This document shows positions 33,484-42,571 of a stretch of DNA of 64,000 nt, piece by piece; position 1 is the first letter of the stretch; each line of letters starts with the position of its first letter. The DNA is from an uncultured bacterium (GTDB lineage Bacteria; Cyanobacteriota; Vampirovibrionia; Gastranaerophilales; Gastranaerophilaceae), in the NCBI GenBank assembly GCA_950022695.1, contig CATLLN010000002.1, positions 248,001-312,000 on the forward strand. The letters run 5' to 3'. The notes beneath the pieces were generated by a model that did no database searches, was not told the DNA's origin, and saw only the letters and a program-made list of their open reading frames with translations. The position numbers and the translations under genes were made by a program.

Positions 33484-33532
33484 GGGGTAAATGTTGTTAC
33501 CGGTTATTTCCAAGTCATCTCAATAATTCAGC
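33484..33532 (+). repeat. Dispersed intergenic repeat, copy 4
   Basis: GGGGTAAATGTTGTTACCGG followed by TTATTTCCAAGTCATCTC matches the inverted copy at 25098 almost base for base and those at 21951 and 14539 more loosely. The following 33533-33673 is non-coding. It includes CTCGACCGCACGGGGCATTA, which resembles TCGACCGTACGCATTATG upstream of copy 1, so a larger composite element is likely. Confidence 0.75.
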
Positions 33533-33673
33533 TCTGCAAGGTGCTCGACCGCACGGGGCATTATGCCACCAATTGTTAAACACAACACCAACATTTGAGC
33601 TTCGCAGGGGTTTCGTCTGCACGGAAGTTAGACGAGCAGGTGCGAACATTTATATAATTCCCGTTGTGCTTTA

Positions 33674-33928
33674 TCACTCATTTATGCTTATTTTTGATGA
33701 AACTTCGGCAATAATTCTTGCAATATCTGCTCCGCCGATTGATACTTCTAAAATTAATGGGGCATAAATCAGCATGGTTTCCTGATAATTCATAGTATCA
33801 GTGTCGATAATATTAAATTCTATAAAATCATCTCCTGCATATATAAGCTTACCGTACTCAGCACCTGTTGCCCAGCGGATAAATAAATATTGATTTTCGT
33901 ACTCTTTTAATTTCTCTACTAGCTTCAT
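33674..33928 (-). CDS. Small unknown protein (84 aa), possibly Sm-like
   Basis: The family is not recognised. A short N-terminal helix (KLVEKLKEYENQ) is followed by strands YLFIRWATG, YGKLIYAGDDFIEFNII, TMLIYAPLILEVSI and a C-terminal helix. The helix plus five-strand order with GKLIYAGDDFIEF resembles an Sm/Hfq-like barrel, but this is only a fold impression. There is no signal peptide. The ATG is preceded by TTAGGTTAGG at 5-8 bases. It lies downstream of a 213-residue unknown gene on the same strand, 62 bases apart. Confidence 0.6.
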   Translation of the reverse strand: MKLVEKLKEYENQYLFIRWATGAEYGKLIYAGDDFIEFNIIDTDTMNYQETMLIYAPLILEVSIGGADIARIIAEVSSKISINE

Positions 33929-33989
33929 ATCCTAACCTAAAAATGTTTATACTTATATTATTAGTGATTATTTTTGTTATGTCAAATTA

Positions 33990-34631
33990 TCATACAGTAA
34001 ATGTTTTAACAGAGCCGTCCTGATGGTATAAGCCACCGCCGCATATGGTTTCTACAACTTTTAAGACAACTTCACGTGGCGCATCTGTTTGATTGATTGT
34101 AAATTCTTGACCGGTATGTTTGATTTTGAATACACATTTTTGATTTTGATCAGCAGGAATATATAATGATGCAATTTCGTTTTCTAAAAGTTTAACCATC
34201 TCTTCTTCACGGTCTTTAGCGTCTTTTATAATATCGTTGTAGTTTCCGCGAAGTGCCATAATACGGTTTGAAAAAATATGTCTGCCATCATCTCTAAATA
34301 AAGCCTGAGGCTGAAAGTTGCAACGGGTAGTGAAACTCATTTTATGCCATAGAATATTAACAACAGCAACTGATTTTAAAGAATCTGCATCTACGTAAAT
34401 ATTTTGAGTTGTAACTCCGCGTGATGAAAATGATTGTTTTAAATTATTTGAAACAAGTTCAAGACATTCAATCATTCTCGTAAAAATATCATTGGTATTA
34501 ACGGTTGAATGTTGGTAATCCAAAAACTGTTTATACATATGAGAAGATACAAGTTCTACTCTTTCTTGTATAACGATATCTTTTTTTGTAGCTGTTTCCG
34601 AGTTGTCAAAACTTTCAAAATTATTTAGCAA
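33990..34631 (-). CDS. Unknown cytosolic protein (213 aa), TTG start
   Basis: I do not recognise the family. The N-terminal half is helical (ERVELVSSHMYKQFLDYQHS and IFTRMIECLELVSNNLKQ). The C-terminal half is mixed, with KCVFKIKHTGQEFTINQTD and a Gly/His turn CGGGLYHQDGS. No signal or membrane segment is present. The start is TTG at 34631, with AAAGGA 8 bases upstream. No in-frame ATG lies nearer. It is separated from the large ATPase gene upstream by 116 bases. Confidence 0.65.
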   Translation of the reverse strand: MLNNFESFDNSETATKKDIVIQERVELVSSHMYKQFLDYQHSTVNTNDIFTRMIECLELVSNNLKQSFSSRGVTTQNIYVDADSLKSVAVVNILWHKMSFTTRCNFQPQALFRDDGRHIFSNRIMALRGNYNDIIKDAKDREEEMVKLLENEIASLYIPADQNQKCVFKIKHTGQEFTINQTDAPREVVLKVVETICGGGLYHQDGSVKTFTV

Positions 34632-34747
34632 TTTAGTTTCCTTTTTTATACCATATTTTTAGAATAAACATGTTTTCTTGTAAAGATTATATATCTTTTC
34701 GTAACAAAAAGGAATACTTATATAGGATTATAAATATATATTCATAT

Positions 34748-37732
34748 TTAAATATTTAGCCCATTTGAACTGCAGTATGCTGTTAAAATACTTTTTTTGT
34801 TGTTTATTTTCTCTCTTAAATATGAATTTTTGGTTATTTTTATAACAATTTCCATGGCTTTATCGTACATTTTGGCAGAACCTTTAAGGTATTCAAGCTG
34901 GTTTTGCGATTGTACATTGCCTAAATCCAGATAATAATTTCCGTATAAGAAATAGATTTTTGAAGTCAGGTCATTCATATTATATTTTTTTGTAAGAATT
35001 GCAGCTGATTCAAGGTTAATCTTAGCACTTTCATAGTCGGAAAGTTCCATATATGCTTTTGCAAGAAGAATTTTTAATAATACAATAAAGAAAGTATTAT
35101 TGATTCTTGGGTTTTGTGCGATATCAAGTGCTTGGGATGCAATTTCAATACAGTTTTTCGGGTTTTCGGTTACCATTGTTGCTTCGGCTATAAAATACCA
35201 GGTTAAAAGAGCGCCCATAGCCATTTTTTTATTTGCAAAATATGTAACTTGTTCATTATAAATATGGACAGCGTGTTTTGCCTGTCTATTTTCATAGAAA
35301 AGTTTCCCTAAAAAAGTTTTGAATATATTTTTCAGAAATTCATTTCCGGAATCCCCGGCAGTCAGTGTGGAATCAAACAAAATTTCTTGCATGTTATCAA
35401 GTTCTTTTGTCATATATTTATTTATTATTGTGATTAGGTTGAAATAGTTGACGATATCACATGTTTCAGAATCAAGACTGTTTACATCAATGTATTCTGC
35501 TCCAAATCTGTTTGAAATATCTGACAATACTTCCTGGCTTGTTTGGAAGTTACCTTTCATTGTATTTGCGTAAGCTAAAACCAGTTTGGTTTTACATATT
35601 AAAGTTTCATCATTGATTTTGTGTTTTTCAATGATTTCAAATAATAACGAAAGAACTTCAAATGCACGATCGTTACCTTGAAGTACTAACGCTGCTGCTA
35701 GCAAAAGGTAAACTCTTAATAAGGTATCGTATAAAAATCCAAGCGGAATTGTTTTATTTAGTCGCGGCTTAGATATATTTGAAGTCAATACAGGCAGAAT
35801 GTCGTTATCAATAAGATTAATTACTTCACCGCAGTTTCCGATGCTGATAAGTGATTGAAGTTTTGAAGCTTTAATCATTGCTTCTTCTATATCCTGGCTT
35901 TCTGTAAGTTTTTTTAGTACATTATCTACGCATTCTACATCGCCAAAATAGTTACCGATTTTTTTACAGCACAGTGATAAGTAACCTAAAAGTTCAATTT
36001 CTCTGGCTTCATCGTTGTTTGATTTAGCATTTGAAATTGCATCAGGAAGAAATTCTATTGCTTCTTCAGGATTATATTCTGTTAAAAGTTTTCCGAGTCT
36101 TTCACTTATGTTATATCGAATATTTAATGTTTCGTTTTCGTTGAATTCATTTAAAAGAGCAAGACATTGTTTTTGTGCAATTACATAAAGGTTAATATCT
36201 CCAATGTATGATGCAAGTCTTGTGGTTTTTGTCCAAATATCAAATGCCATACGGTTTTCTTTTAAATTGTGTGCAATCATTGCCATAGTTGCGTTAGTAT
36301 TAAGATTAAATACACTGATTGCTTTACCGATTTTCATATTAATATCTTCGAATTCGGAGTTGTGTTGAATATTTGTTAAAATAGTTTCCCACAAAAGCAG
36401 ATTATTAAATTCATAGAAAACATCATTATATGGTCTTACAAAATTTGATTTTACCAAAAATGACATTATGTCTTTAAATTCGGGTGTTTTTAAGCCAAAA
36501 ATTTCTTTTAACAATGCTAAATTTATTCTATCTCCTAAAATAGCTGCACCGCATAACAATTTATGTGCTTCTTTATTTGATTTTTTTAATGTTTCCAGCC
36601 GTTCTTTTATGAGTTCCGAAAAAGTATTTGGCATTAAAAATGCTTTATCTGAAATTTGACAATCGAAACAATAGCTTACTGCTTGTTCAACGAAAGCCGG
36701 ATTACCTTTTGATTTTTTAAATATAATTTCTTTTTCACGTTCTGAAACATATGCTCCGGCATCTTGTGTAAGTTTAATGTTTTTAACAAGCTCATCTTCC
36801 GATGCAGGAGCTAAATGAATATCTGTGTATGCTTTTAATTCTTTTTTCTCAATTCCAAAAATACTGCTGACAGGTTTATGGTCATTATAAATTGCAATAA
36901 GTTTTAAATTTTTCCAGTTATTTCCACGTCGAATAAAATTTGTAAGAAATTCTATCGAAAAACCATCAATAAAGTCAAAATTATCGACAACAAAAATAAA
37001 CCTTCCTGTGTGACAGAATGCGTCAAAAATTCTGCTTAAGATATTGTAAGTTTTTTTCTTATTTATAATAAGATCTTCGTAGTATCCGTCTTTGGAATTG
37101 TATAAAAAGTTTAGAAAATCGTTGATTTCTTCGGGGGCAAGAAATTTGAATTCACTGCTAAAGAATTGTAGAGCATCTTTTTTTAATTCTTCATTATTTG
37201 TATAATAATTTGGAAGCTTAAAAAGATTAAGAAGCATATCCTGGATTACGCCTCCGGGGGTTAATTGAGTTAGCGGTGTACATTTACCGATGCACCATTC
37301 GTAACGTTCTTTGCCAAGTGTTATTATTATATCTTTTAATAAAGAAGTTTTCCCTAATCCTTTTTCACCTGTAATAGAAAAGATTTTTTGATCTTTTGAT
37401 TTCAATCCTTCTATTAAAATTTCAACAGCTTTATTTTTTAAACAAAGTTGAGGAGTAAATTCTGTAATAACTTCAGATTCGGCATTTGGGTGACTATTTT
37501 TATTATTTCCGAATGGCGAACCACATTTTCTGCATTTTAGAGCGCTTGGAAAATTCACGCTTTTGCAGCGAGAGCAAATTTTTAACAATTCTTGTCCGCA
37601 TTTTTTGCACACAAGTGTACCAACAGGGTTTACTGTATTGCATTCACTGCAAAGAAGTCCTGTACGGGTTTTACAATACGGGCATTTAAGAGCCGTACTT
37701 GAAATATTTTTTTTACATATTGGACATTTCAT
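34748..37732 (-). CDS. Three-zinc-ribbon P-loop ATPase with helical (TPR-like) repeats, 994 aa
   Basis: Residues 1-72 hold twelve Cys in six CxxC pairs (C3/C6/C17/C20, C28/C31/C42/C45, C53/C56/C67/C70), which form three zinc ribbons. A P-loop NTPase follows: TGEKGLGKTSLL at about 121-132 and a Walker-B-like FIFVVDNFDFID near 240. Residues from about 430 to 994 are helical, TPR-like repeats (for example AKAYMELSDYESAKINLESA). This is the plan of STAND/AAA_16 regulators such as MalT-like or cyclase-associated ATPases, but no effector domain (HTH, cyclase, kinase) is seen. It follows the sigma-factor gene by 10 bases without its own ribosome site, so translation is probably coupled. Its partner and trigger are unknown. 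Confidence 0.78.
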   Translation of the reverse strand: MKCPICKKNISSTALKCPYCKTRTGLLCSECNTVNPVGTLVCKKCGQELLKICSRCKSVNFPSALKCRKCGSPFGNNKNSHPNAESEVITEFTPQLCLKNKAVEILIEGLKSKDQKIFSITGEKGLGKTSLLKDIIITLGKERYEWCIGKCTPLTQLTPGGVIQDMLLNLFKLPNYYTNNEELKKDALQFFSSEFKFLAPEEINDFLNFLYNSKDGYYEDLIINKKKTYNILSRIFDAFCHTGRFIFVVDNFDFIDGFSIEFLTNFIRRGNNWKNLKLIAIYNDHKPVSSIFGIEKKELKAYTDIHLAPASEDELVKNIKLTQDAGAYVSEREKEIIFKKSKGNPAFVEQAVSYCFDCQISDKAFLMPNTFSELIKERLETLKKSNKEAHKLLCGAAILGDRINLALLKEIFGLKTPEFKDIMSFLVKSNFVRPYNDVFYEFNNLLLWETILTNIQHNSEFEDINMKIGKAISVFNLNTNATMAMIAHNLKENRMAFDIWTKTTRLASYIGDINLYVIAQKQCLALLNEFNENETLNIRYNISERLGKLLTEYNPEEAIEFLPDAISNAKSNNDEAREIELLGYLSLCCKKIGNYFGDVECVDNVLKKLTESQDIEEAMIKASKLQSLISIGNCGEVINLIDNDILPVLTSNISKPRLNKTIPLGFLYDTLLRVYLLLAAALVLQGNDRAFEVLSLLFEIIEKHKINDETLICKTKLVLAYANTMKGNFQTSQEVLSDISNRFGAEYIDVNSLDSETCDIVNYFNLITIINKYMTKELDNMQEILFDSTLTAGDSGNEFLKNIFKTFLGKLFYENRQAKHAVHIYNEQVTYFANKKMAMGALLTWYFIAEATMVTENPKNCIEIASQALDIAQNPRINNTFFIVLLKILLAKAYMELSDYESAKINLESAAILTKKYNMNDLTSKIYFLYGNYYLDLGNVQSQNQLEYLKGSAKMYDKAMEIVIKITKNSYLREKINNKKSILTAYCSSNGLNI

Positions 37733-37742
37733 AGTTTAGAGT

Positions 37743-38303
37743 TTATTCAATGACGTCTCTGACTTTTTCCATCAATTTGTATAATCTTTTTGAGATTTCA
37801 GATTGAGAGATACCAATTTCTTCTGAAATTTCTTTCTGCGTCATGCCTTTATCATAACGCAAAGTATAAATATGTAAATAGTTTTTATCCGGATCTTCTT
37901 CGTCGATTTTTTTAATTGTATCTGCAACAAATGTTAAAATCTCTTTTTGAATAACAATTTCTTCAGGATTTTCAGGAATTTTTATATCTGAATAGTTTAT
38001 GACAACATCAGAATAATCAACAGCTGGTGAATCATCTAAGGCAACTTCATTTGTTGACATGTAACCGCTGCGGGTTCTTCTTAATCTTCCGGAGTCTTTC
38101 AAAACATTGATTATAGAAGTAGTTACAACACGTCTTAAATATGTTTCCAAAGTAGATTCGGTGTCAATTGCACCAAGAATTGCAACTGAACGCTTACAGG
38201 TTTCATTAAAAAAATCATCGTACAAATCTTCGTTATTCGGGTATTTGCGATCGTTTTTTATTATTTTGCTTATTAAATCAATTTTATCTTGTGCCAGTTC
38301 CAC
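37743..38303 (-). CDS. Sigma-70 family RNA polymerase sigma factor (186 aa)
   Basis: The C-terminal region-4 helix-turn-helix is clear: YTLRYDKGMTQKEISEEIGI, then SQSEISKRLYKLMEKVRDVI (about 145-186). The N-terminal half fits region 2 loosely (NEDLYDDFFNETCKRSVAIL, then TLETYLRRVVTTSIINVLKD). Size and layout suggest a small alternative sigma factor. No anti-sigma gene is evident, although the downstream zinc-ribbon ATPase or the upstream TonB-like membrane protein could serve as regulator. The start is GTG at 38303 with GAGG 10 bases upstream. It lies 38 bases after the 1170-residue gene on the same strand. Confidence 0.8.
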   Translation of the reverse strand: MELAQDKIDLISKIIKNDRKYPNNEDLYDDFFNETCKRSVAILGAIDTESTLETYLRRVVTTSIINVLKDSGRLRRTRSGYMSTNEVALDDSPAVDYSDVVINYSDIKIPENPEEIVIQKEILTFVADTIKKIDEEDPDKNYLHIYTLRYDKGMTQKEISEEIGISQSEISKRLYKLMEKVRDVIE

Positions 38304-38341
38304 AGCTCAATTTCCTCTACTTCAACAGCATTATATCATAT

Positions 38342-41300
38342 TTAAAAGTAAATTTTAAGTATTGCTGTTGTGCTTTCGTCATTTCCCACGCTATGAGGGG
38401 CTTTGAGTGCTTTTAGTGTTTGGTTAACAGTTTGTAACACAATTTTATCAATTTCTTGAGAGCCGCTTGATACGATTATTTGTGATGTTTTAAATGTTCC
38501 GTCTTTATCAAATGTAACGCTTACTCTAACTTGACTTGAATATAGATAATCTTTTGCAAGAAGCAAATCGCTGGTTAGGGTTAATTTTAAGCTTTTACCT
38601 ACAGATTGGAAGTACTGTTTAAATTGTGGATTATATGAAACATAATCAGGAACTTCCCAAGTTAATTTTTTTATATCAATAAATGATTTTGCCGGTCCTG
38701 TTTTTGCAGCTGGTGCGGTTGTTTGGGTTGGCGCCGGAGAAACTGTTTGTTGTTTCTGTACAGGCGTTGGTGTTGGCGTTGGTGTTGAAGCTAAAGAGTT
38801 TGTATTATTTTCCATATTAATAACATTATCAGGATTTACATTTAATGTGTTAGCTTCAGAAACACCATTATCATGGCTTGTTGGAAGAGCTTCGTCTGTT
38901 ATAGGTTGCGGAGTTTCTTCTGTCGGAGTTTTGAACATTTTGGATACACCAAATCCTATTGCTCCTACTAATGCTAATGTGATTAGTGTTCCGGCAATAC
39001 CAAGTCCAATACTAAGTCCAGATTTACCTTGTATTTTTGCTCCCATTCTGCCCGGATTTTGTAATAATGCACCACCGGGAACTTGTGAATTTGAATCATA
39101 TAATTCTTCAAGATTTTCAGAACCTTCATATTGAATATTTTCTTCATTATTAATATCAATTAGGATTTCGCCCGGTGTGAATGTTTTGTCACTTATTACT
39201 GTTGAATTTTCCATTACAGCGAATTCTTTTTGAGCAGGTTCCGGCTCGATAATAAATTCTTCAACTGGGGTTGGAGCTTCAATTTCAGCATCTTGAAGAT
39301 TTTCATAATCCGTGTCAGCCATCCAGTCTTGAGATTCTTGTACCGGTTCTTCAGTTTGGTTCGGTATATCTGTTTCAAGATTAAAGTCGACTTCAGGTTG
39401 AATATCTGATTCTAAATCAAATTCATTTGTCTCAATATTAGAAATTTTTTCTTCCGGATTTTCAATATTTTGAGATTCGTCAATATCTGTAATGTTATTG
39501 TCAAAAATATCTTCATTTTGTTCATCTTCAGAGTTTACCAATTCTTCATTGTCAAATAATGTATTATTTGATGGTTCGTTCTCTTGTTGGATTAGTTCAT
39601 TTTCATCAAAAGTATTTAATAACTCTTCTTTATCAAATTCTTCGAAACTATTGTTTTCGTTGTTATCTTCAAATAAATCATCTTGAAGATTTAGTGAGTC
39701 ATTTTCTGAATCTAGTAGTTCATCATTGATTTCAGATAAAGTTTCTAAAGTATTTGATTCAAAATTTTGCTCATTATCAAGCGGCATTAGATTTTCTGTA
39801 TTGAAATCATAATTATCAAGATTATCATCAAAAGAAATTTCATTAATATTCATTTCCATATCAATAAGGTGTTCATCATTTTTCGCTTCGAATTCAAATC
39901 CAGTATCAAAATTGTCAAGAGGTGATGTTGATGTACCGTCTTCATTGATAGTGTATGAAGATAAATCAGGTAAATCTATTCCTGCAAAATCTTCGTCTTT
40001 TGTGATTTCAGGAAGATTTTCAATTGGTTTTGTTGGTGAATCAATTTCTGATAGATTTTCTAAGTTAACAATTTCATCTGTATTTTCTATAAATTCTTCG
40101 GTCATAACAGAATCCATTGAAGTAATATCAACAGTTTCTTGTTCAAATGATTCTTCTTCGTATTTTTCTACAGTGTTAAGTGCAGATAAATCAGTTGGAG
40201 TGTCAAATTCACCTGAGAATTCAGCTTCTAAATTCGCTTCCATTTTAACAATTGATAATTCATCTCCAAATGCTGCAAGGTTTTCCGGGATTTCTACTGT
40301 ATCAGGAGCAATGTCTGTTTTTTCATAATCAATTCGGTCAAGATTTTTTTGTTGTTTTTCAATGTTTTCACCAATAACATTGTCAACTAAGTCTCCGGCA
40401 ACTGATGCAAGTTTTATAACTTCTTCAGATGCAGTTAAGGCAGAGGCAGCTTCTGCTGCTAATGCTCCTGTTGCAGCAACTGCCCCAGCAGCAGCTGATT
40501 TTTCAAGTGCTCCTTGAACTACATTACCAAGAATTTCAGATAAATCTTTATTTATATCTTTTTGAGGTTCTTCTTTTGCTTCTTCTGTATTGATAGATGC
40601 TATAGTATTATCAAGAATAGAATCAACAGACATTATTTCATCAGGTGTTTGCTCTTCATCTGTTAATTGCTCTTCTTTATTATCAGCAACCGGTGCTTCG
40701 TCTGTGATTTCTTCTTGAATATTTTCTTGCTCAACAGATTCCGGCAGGTCTATTTCAAGAGAATTTATTTCTTCGTTTTCTAATAAATTATCTTCAAGTA
40801 AGTCGTAACCTAAATCTGTATTATCATTGTTAATTATACTTTCTTCGTCAATATTTTCTGTTCGTAATTCGTTGTTATCTATAATTTCTTCATTGTCATT
40901 ATTTACAGCATCAAATTCAGACTCAACATCAACTATCGTTTCAGGCTCAGTTTCAGTTTCAACTTCTATTTCAGATTCTTCTTGTTCTGCATTTTCTAAT
41001 AAAGTTTCGTCTTCTTCTTCGTCGTTGTCGTTTGTTTCATGATCCTCAAAGAATGACTCGCTAAGTGTTAATTCTTCATTTTCTTCGACAGTTTCAGTAT
41101 CAGTATCTGTAGTATTGTTTTCGTCAGTAATAAAAGTAAATTCTTGTACTGCGATATTAGCTAATTCAGGTGCTGCACTATAAGAAAGTGTTTCGAAATT
41201 GTCAAATTCTAAAATGCTTTCTCGCAAACTGTCATTCAGAAGTAATAATTCAAGAAGTTCTTTTTCTTCAGAATATGTAATATTGTGATCAGCTAATGCT

Positions 41301-41854
41301 ACAGAAAGCTCTCTTCCTCTGTACATATCTTCTTCTGAAATATTTCTTGAAGTTTTGCCTGTATGATTTTTAATAAATTTTGCAAGAGAATCTGGGTTTG
41401 ATAATTTATCTTTAGAAATAAAGTAATAATCATCATTTTCGTTTTTCTTGTTAATTCTGGTTGTTTTAAAATAGCCTAAAAGTTCAGTGTGTTGGAATTT
41501 TTTATCAAGTTTTAATACTACATATATATCAGGAGTTATTTCAAGTTCAAAATGGCTTTTTGGAATAAAAATTTCGTCTTCATCAAAAACTACACGAACG
41601 TCAATGTGAATATTTGGTAATAAAATATCCGCAATATCATATTTTTCAAGAATTTTAGATATAGAATGGATATTATGGACATTAGAAACATCGATACCTT
41701 CAGATGCTAAATATTTTATTAAAAGTTCTGCCCCTAAAGCATTGATATATGCCTTGTTTTTTATCTCCGGTTTTACGAAGTTTCTGGACATAAATTCTGC
41801 TTCTGCAGTGTTTTCTTTTTCAATATAAATTAATGTTTCTTGTCTTCTAGCCAT
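38342..41854 (-). CDS. Giant acidic membrane protein with TonB-like C-terminal domain (1170 aa)
   Basis: The N-terminal part (about 1-235) is a mixed domain of unknown family (IHIDVRVVFDEDEIFIPKSH). Residues about 240-930 are a very acidic, Glu/Asp/Asn-rich linker interrupted by one Ala-rich helix (near 450-480). One membrane helix lies at about 945-970 (GLGIAGTLITLALVGAIGFG), then a Thr-Pro linker (STPTPTPTPVQK). The last about 110 residues match a TonB/TolA C-terminal fold (VRVSVTFDKDGTFKTSQIIV, then a helix and ALKAPHS). With the long acidic part on the N-terminal (cytosolic) side and the TonB-like end in the periplasm, it could couple cytosolic signals to the envelope. It heads the unit with sigma factor and ATPase. 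Confidence 0.8.
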   Translation of the reverse strand: MARRQETLIYIEKENTAEAEFMSRNFVKPEIKNKAYINALGAELLIKYLASEGIDVSNVHNIHSISKILEKYDIADILLPNIHIDVRVVFDEDEIFIPKSHFELEITPDIYVVLKLDKKFQHTELLGYFKTTRINKKNENDDYYFISKDKLSNPDSLAKFIKNHTGKTSRNISEEDMYRGRELSVALADHNITYSEEKELLELLLLNDSLRESILEFDNFETLSYSAAPELANIAVQEFTFITDENNTTDTDTETVEENEELTLSESFFEDHETNDNDEEEDETLLENAEQEESEIEVETETEPETIVDVESEFDAVNNDNEEIIDNNELRTENIDEESIINNDNTDLGYDLLEDNLLENEEINSLEIDLPESVEQENIQEEITDEAPVADNKEEQLTDEEQTPDEIMSVDSILDNTIASINTEEAKEEPQKDINKDLSEILGNVVQGALEKSAAAGAVAATGALAAEAASALTASEEVIKLASVAGDLVDNVIGENIEKQQKNLDRIDYEKTDIAPDTVEIPENLAAFGDELSIVKMEANLEAEFSGEFDTPTDLSALNTVEKYEEESFEQETVDITSMDSVMTEEFIENTDEIVNLENLSEIDSPTKPIENLPEITKDEDFAGIDLPDLSSYTINEDGTSTSPLDNFDTGFEFEAKNDEHLIDMEMNINEISFDDNLDNYDFNTENLMPLDNEQNFESNTLETLSEINDELLDSENDSLNLQDDLFEDNNENNSFEEFDKEELLNTFDENELIQQENEPSNNTLFDNEELVNSEDEQNEDIFDNNITDIDESQNIENPEEKISNIETNEFDLESDIQPEVDFNLETDIPNQTEEPVQESQDWMADTDYENLQDAEIEAPTPVEEFIIEPEPAQKEFAVMENSTVISDKTFTPGEILIDINNEENIQYEGSENLEELYDSNSQVPGGALLQNPGRMGAKIQGKSGLSIGLGIAGTLITLALVGAIGFGVSKMFKTPTEETPQPITDEALPTSHDNGVSEANTLNVNPDNVINMENNTNSLASTPTPTPTPVQKQQTVSPAPTQTTAPAAKTGPAKSFIDIKKLTWEVPDYVSYNPQFKQYFQSVGKSLKLTLTSDLLLAKDYLYSSQVRVSVTFDKDGTFKTSQIIVSSGSQEIDKIVLQTVNQTLKALKAPHSVGNDESTTAILKIYF

Positions 41855-41915
41855 TTTAAAATCTCCCCTTCTTACTTATATAGATGACACGAGTTTTAAA
41901 AATATTCCAAAATAA

Positions 41916-41931
41916 TGTAAATTTTTGTAAC
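41916..41931 (+). promoter_or_regulatory. TGTAA direct-repeat box 4
   Basis: TGTAAATTTTTGTAAC lies in the divergent gap between the giant TonB-like gene and the gene at 42023, 107 bp before the latter. It could act on either side. Confidence 0.5.
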
Positions 41932-42022
41932 AAAAGATTGCATGCTTAAAGCTAATAAGTCAAAATTAATTCATTAGGAGTTTTATAGTGCATGTGATAG
42001 AAAAGTGTAAGGAGGTTTTCTC

Positions 42023-42412
42023 ATGTTGATGGTAAGTCCTGTATCTGTAGCGCAGTCCCGTGTAAATTTTCGCGCAGGGGCAGAAAATAATGTTTTAGAA
42101 AGACAAGGTGCTTTTTCAAAGCCTGCTGAAACAGCAGCGACACCGACTACAGAAGAAAAACCTGTGAAAAAATCAGGTCATAAATTAAGAAATACTTTTG
42201 TTGGTCTGGTTGTAGCAGCAGCTGCATTAGTAACATTAAAGAAAACTAACGTATTAAAGACTTTAGATGCTGCAGCTTTAGCTGATACTAAATTCTACAG
42301 TCCTAAAAAACTTGGTCACTATTTAGCTGTGGCAGGTGATGCAATTGCTAAATACACATATGATCCTATTGCAAAATTATGCGGCAAATGGTTTGGTAAA
42401 AAAACAGTATAA
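42023..42412 (+). CDS. Small membrane protein, unknown (129 aa), with VNFRAG motif
   Basis: I do not recognise the family. SRVNFRAGAENN (residues 12-23) is another N-terminal F-x-(G/A) motif. A Thr/Pro/Glu linker follows, then one hydrophobic helix (about 56-72, NTFVGLVVAAAALVTL) flanked by basic residues, and an amphipathic C-terminal part with Tyr and Lys (FYSPKKLGHYLAVAGDAIAKY). AAGGAGG lies 8 bases before the ATG. A terminator follows. Divergent from the 1170-residue membrane protein, it shares an intergenic region with a TGTAA direct repeat. Confidence 0.7.
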   Translation: MLMVSPVSVAQSRVNFRAGAENNVLERQGAFSKPAETAATPTTEEKPVKKSGHKLRNTFVGLVVAAAALVTLKKTNVLKTLDAAALADTKFYSPKKLGHYLAVAGDAIAKYTYDPIAKLCGKWFGKKTV

Positions 42413-42444
42413 ATAATTAGAGAAAACCTATCAAAATAATTCAC

Positions 42445-42479
42445 AAATACAGGTACATAAACATTATGTACCTGTATTT
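42445..42479. terminator. Terminator hairpin after the 129-aa gene
   Basis: AAATACAGGTACATAA and TTATGTACCTGTATTT form a perfect 16-bp stem with a 3-base loop. Confidence 0.8.
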
Positions 42480-42480
42480 C

Positions 42481-42509
42481 TTGACGTAGTGGGAATTTTA
42501 TGTTATAAT
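42481..42509 (+). promoter_or_regulatory. Strong sigma-70 promoter of the tail-like module
   Basis: TTGACG (42481-42486), a 17-bp spacer and TATAAT (42504-42509), with TGT directly before the -10 (extended -10). It is the best promoter in the window and begins just after a terminator. Confidence 0.8.
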
Positions 42510-42571
42510 AAGAATGAAATTTGAGCTTTCCCAATCTAAATAGTGTCAACGTTATGTCAGAAAGGTAAATT

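Noticed and set aside
33573-33767. A 64-codon plus-strand frame downstream of aroQ
   Set aside because: It lies on the dispersed repeat and the complement of the real gene at 33674-33928, and has no ribosome site or protein-like composition.
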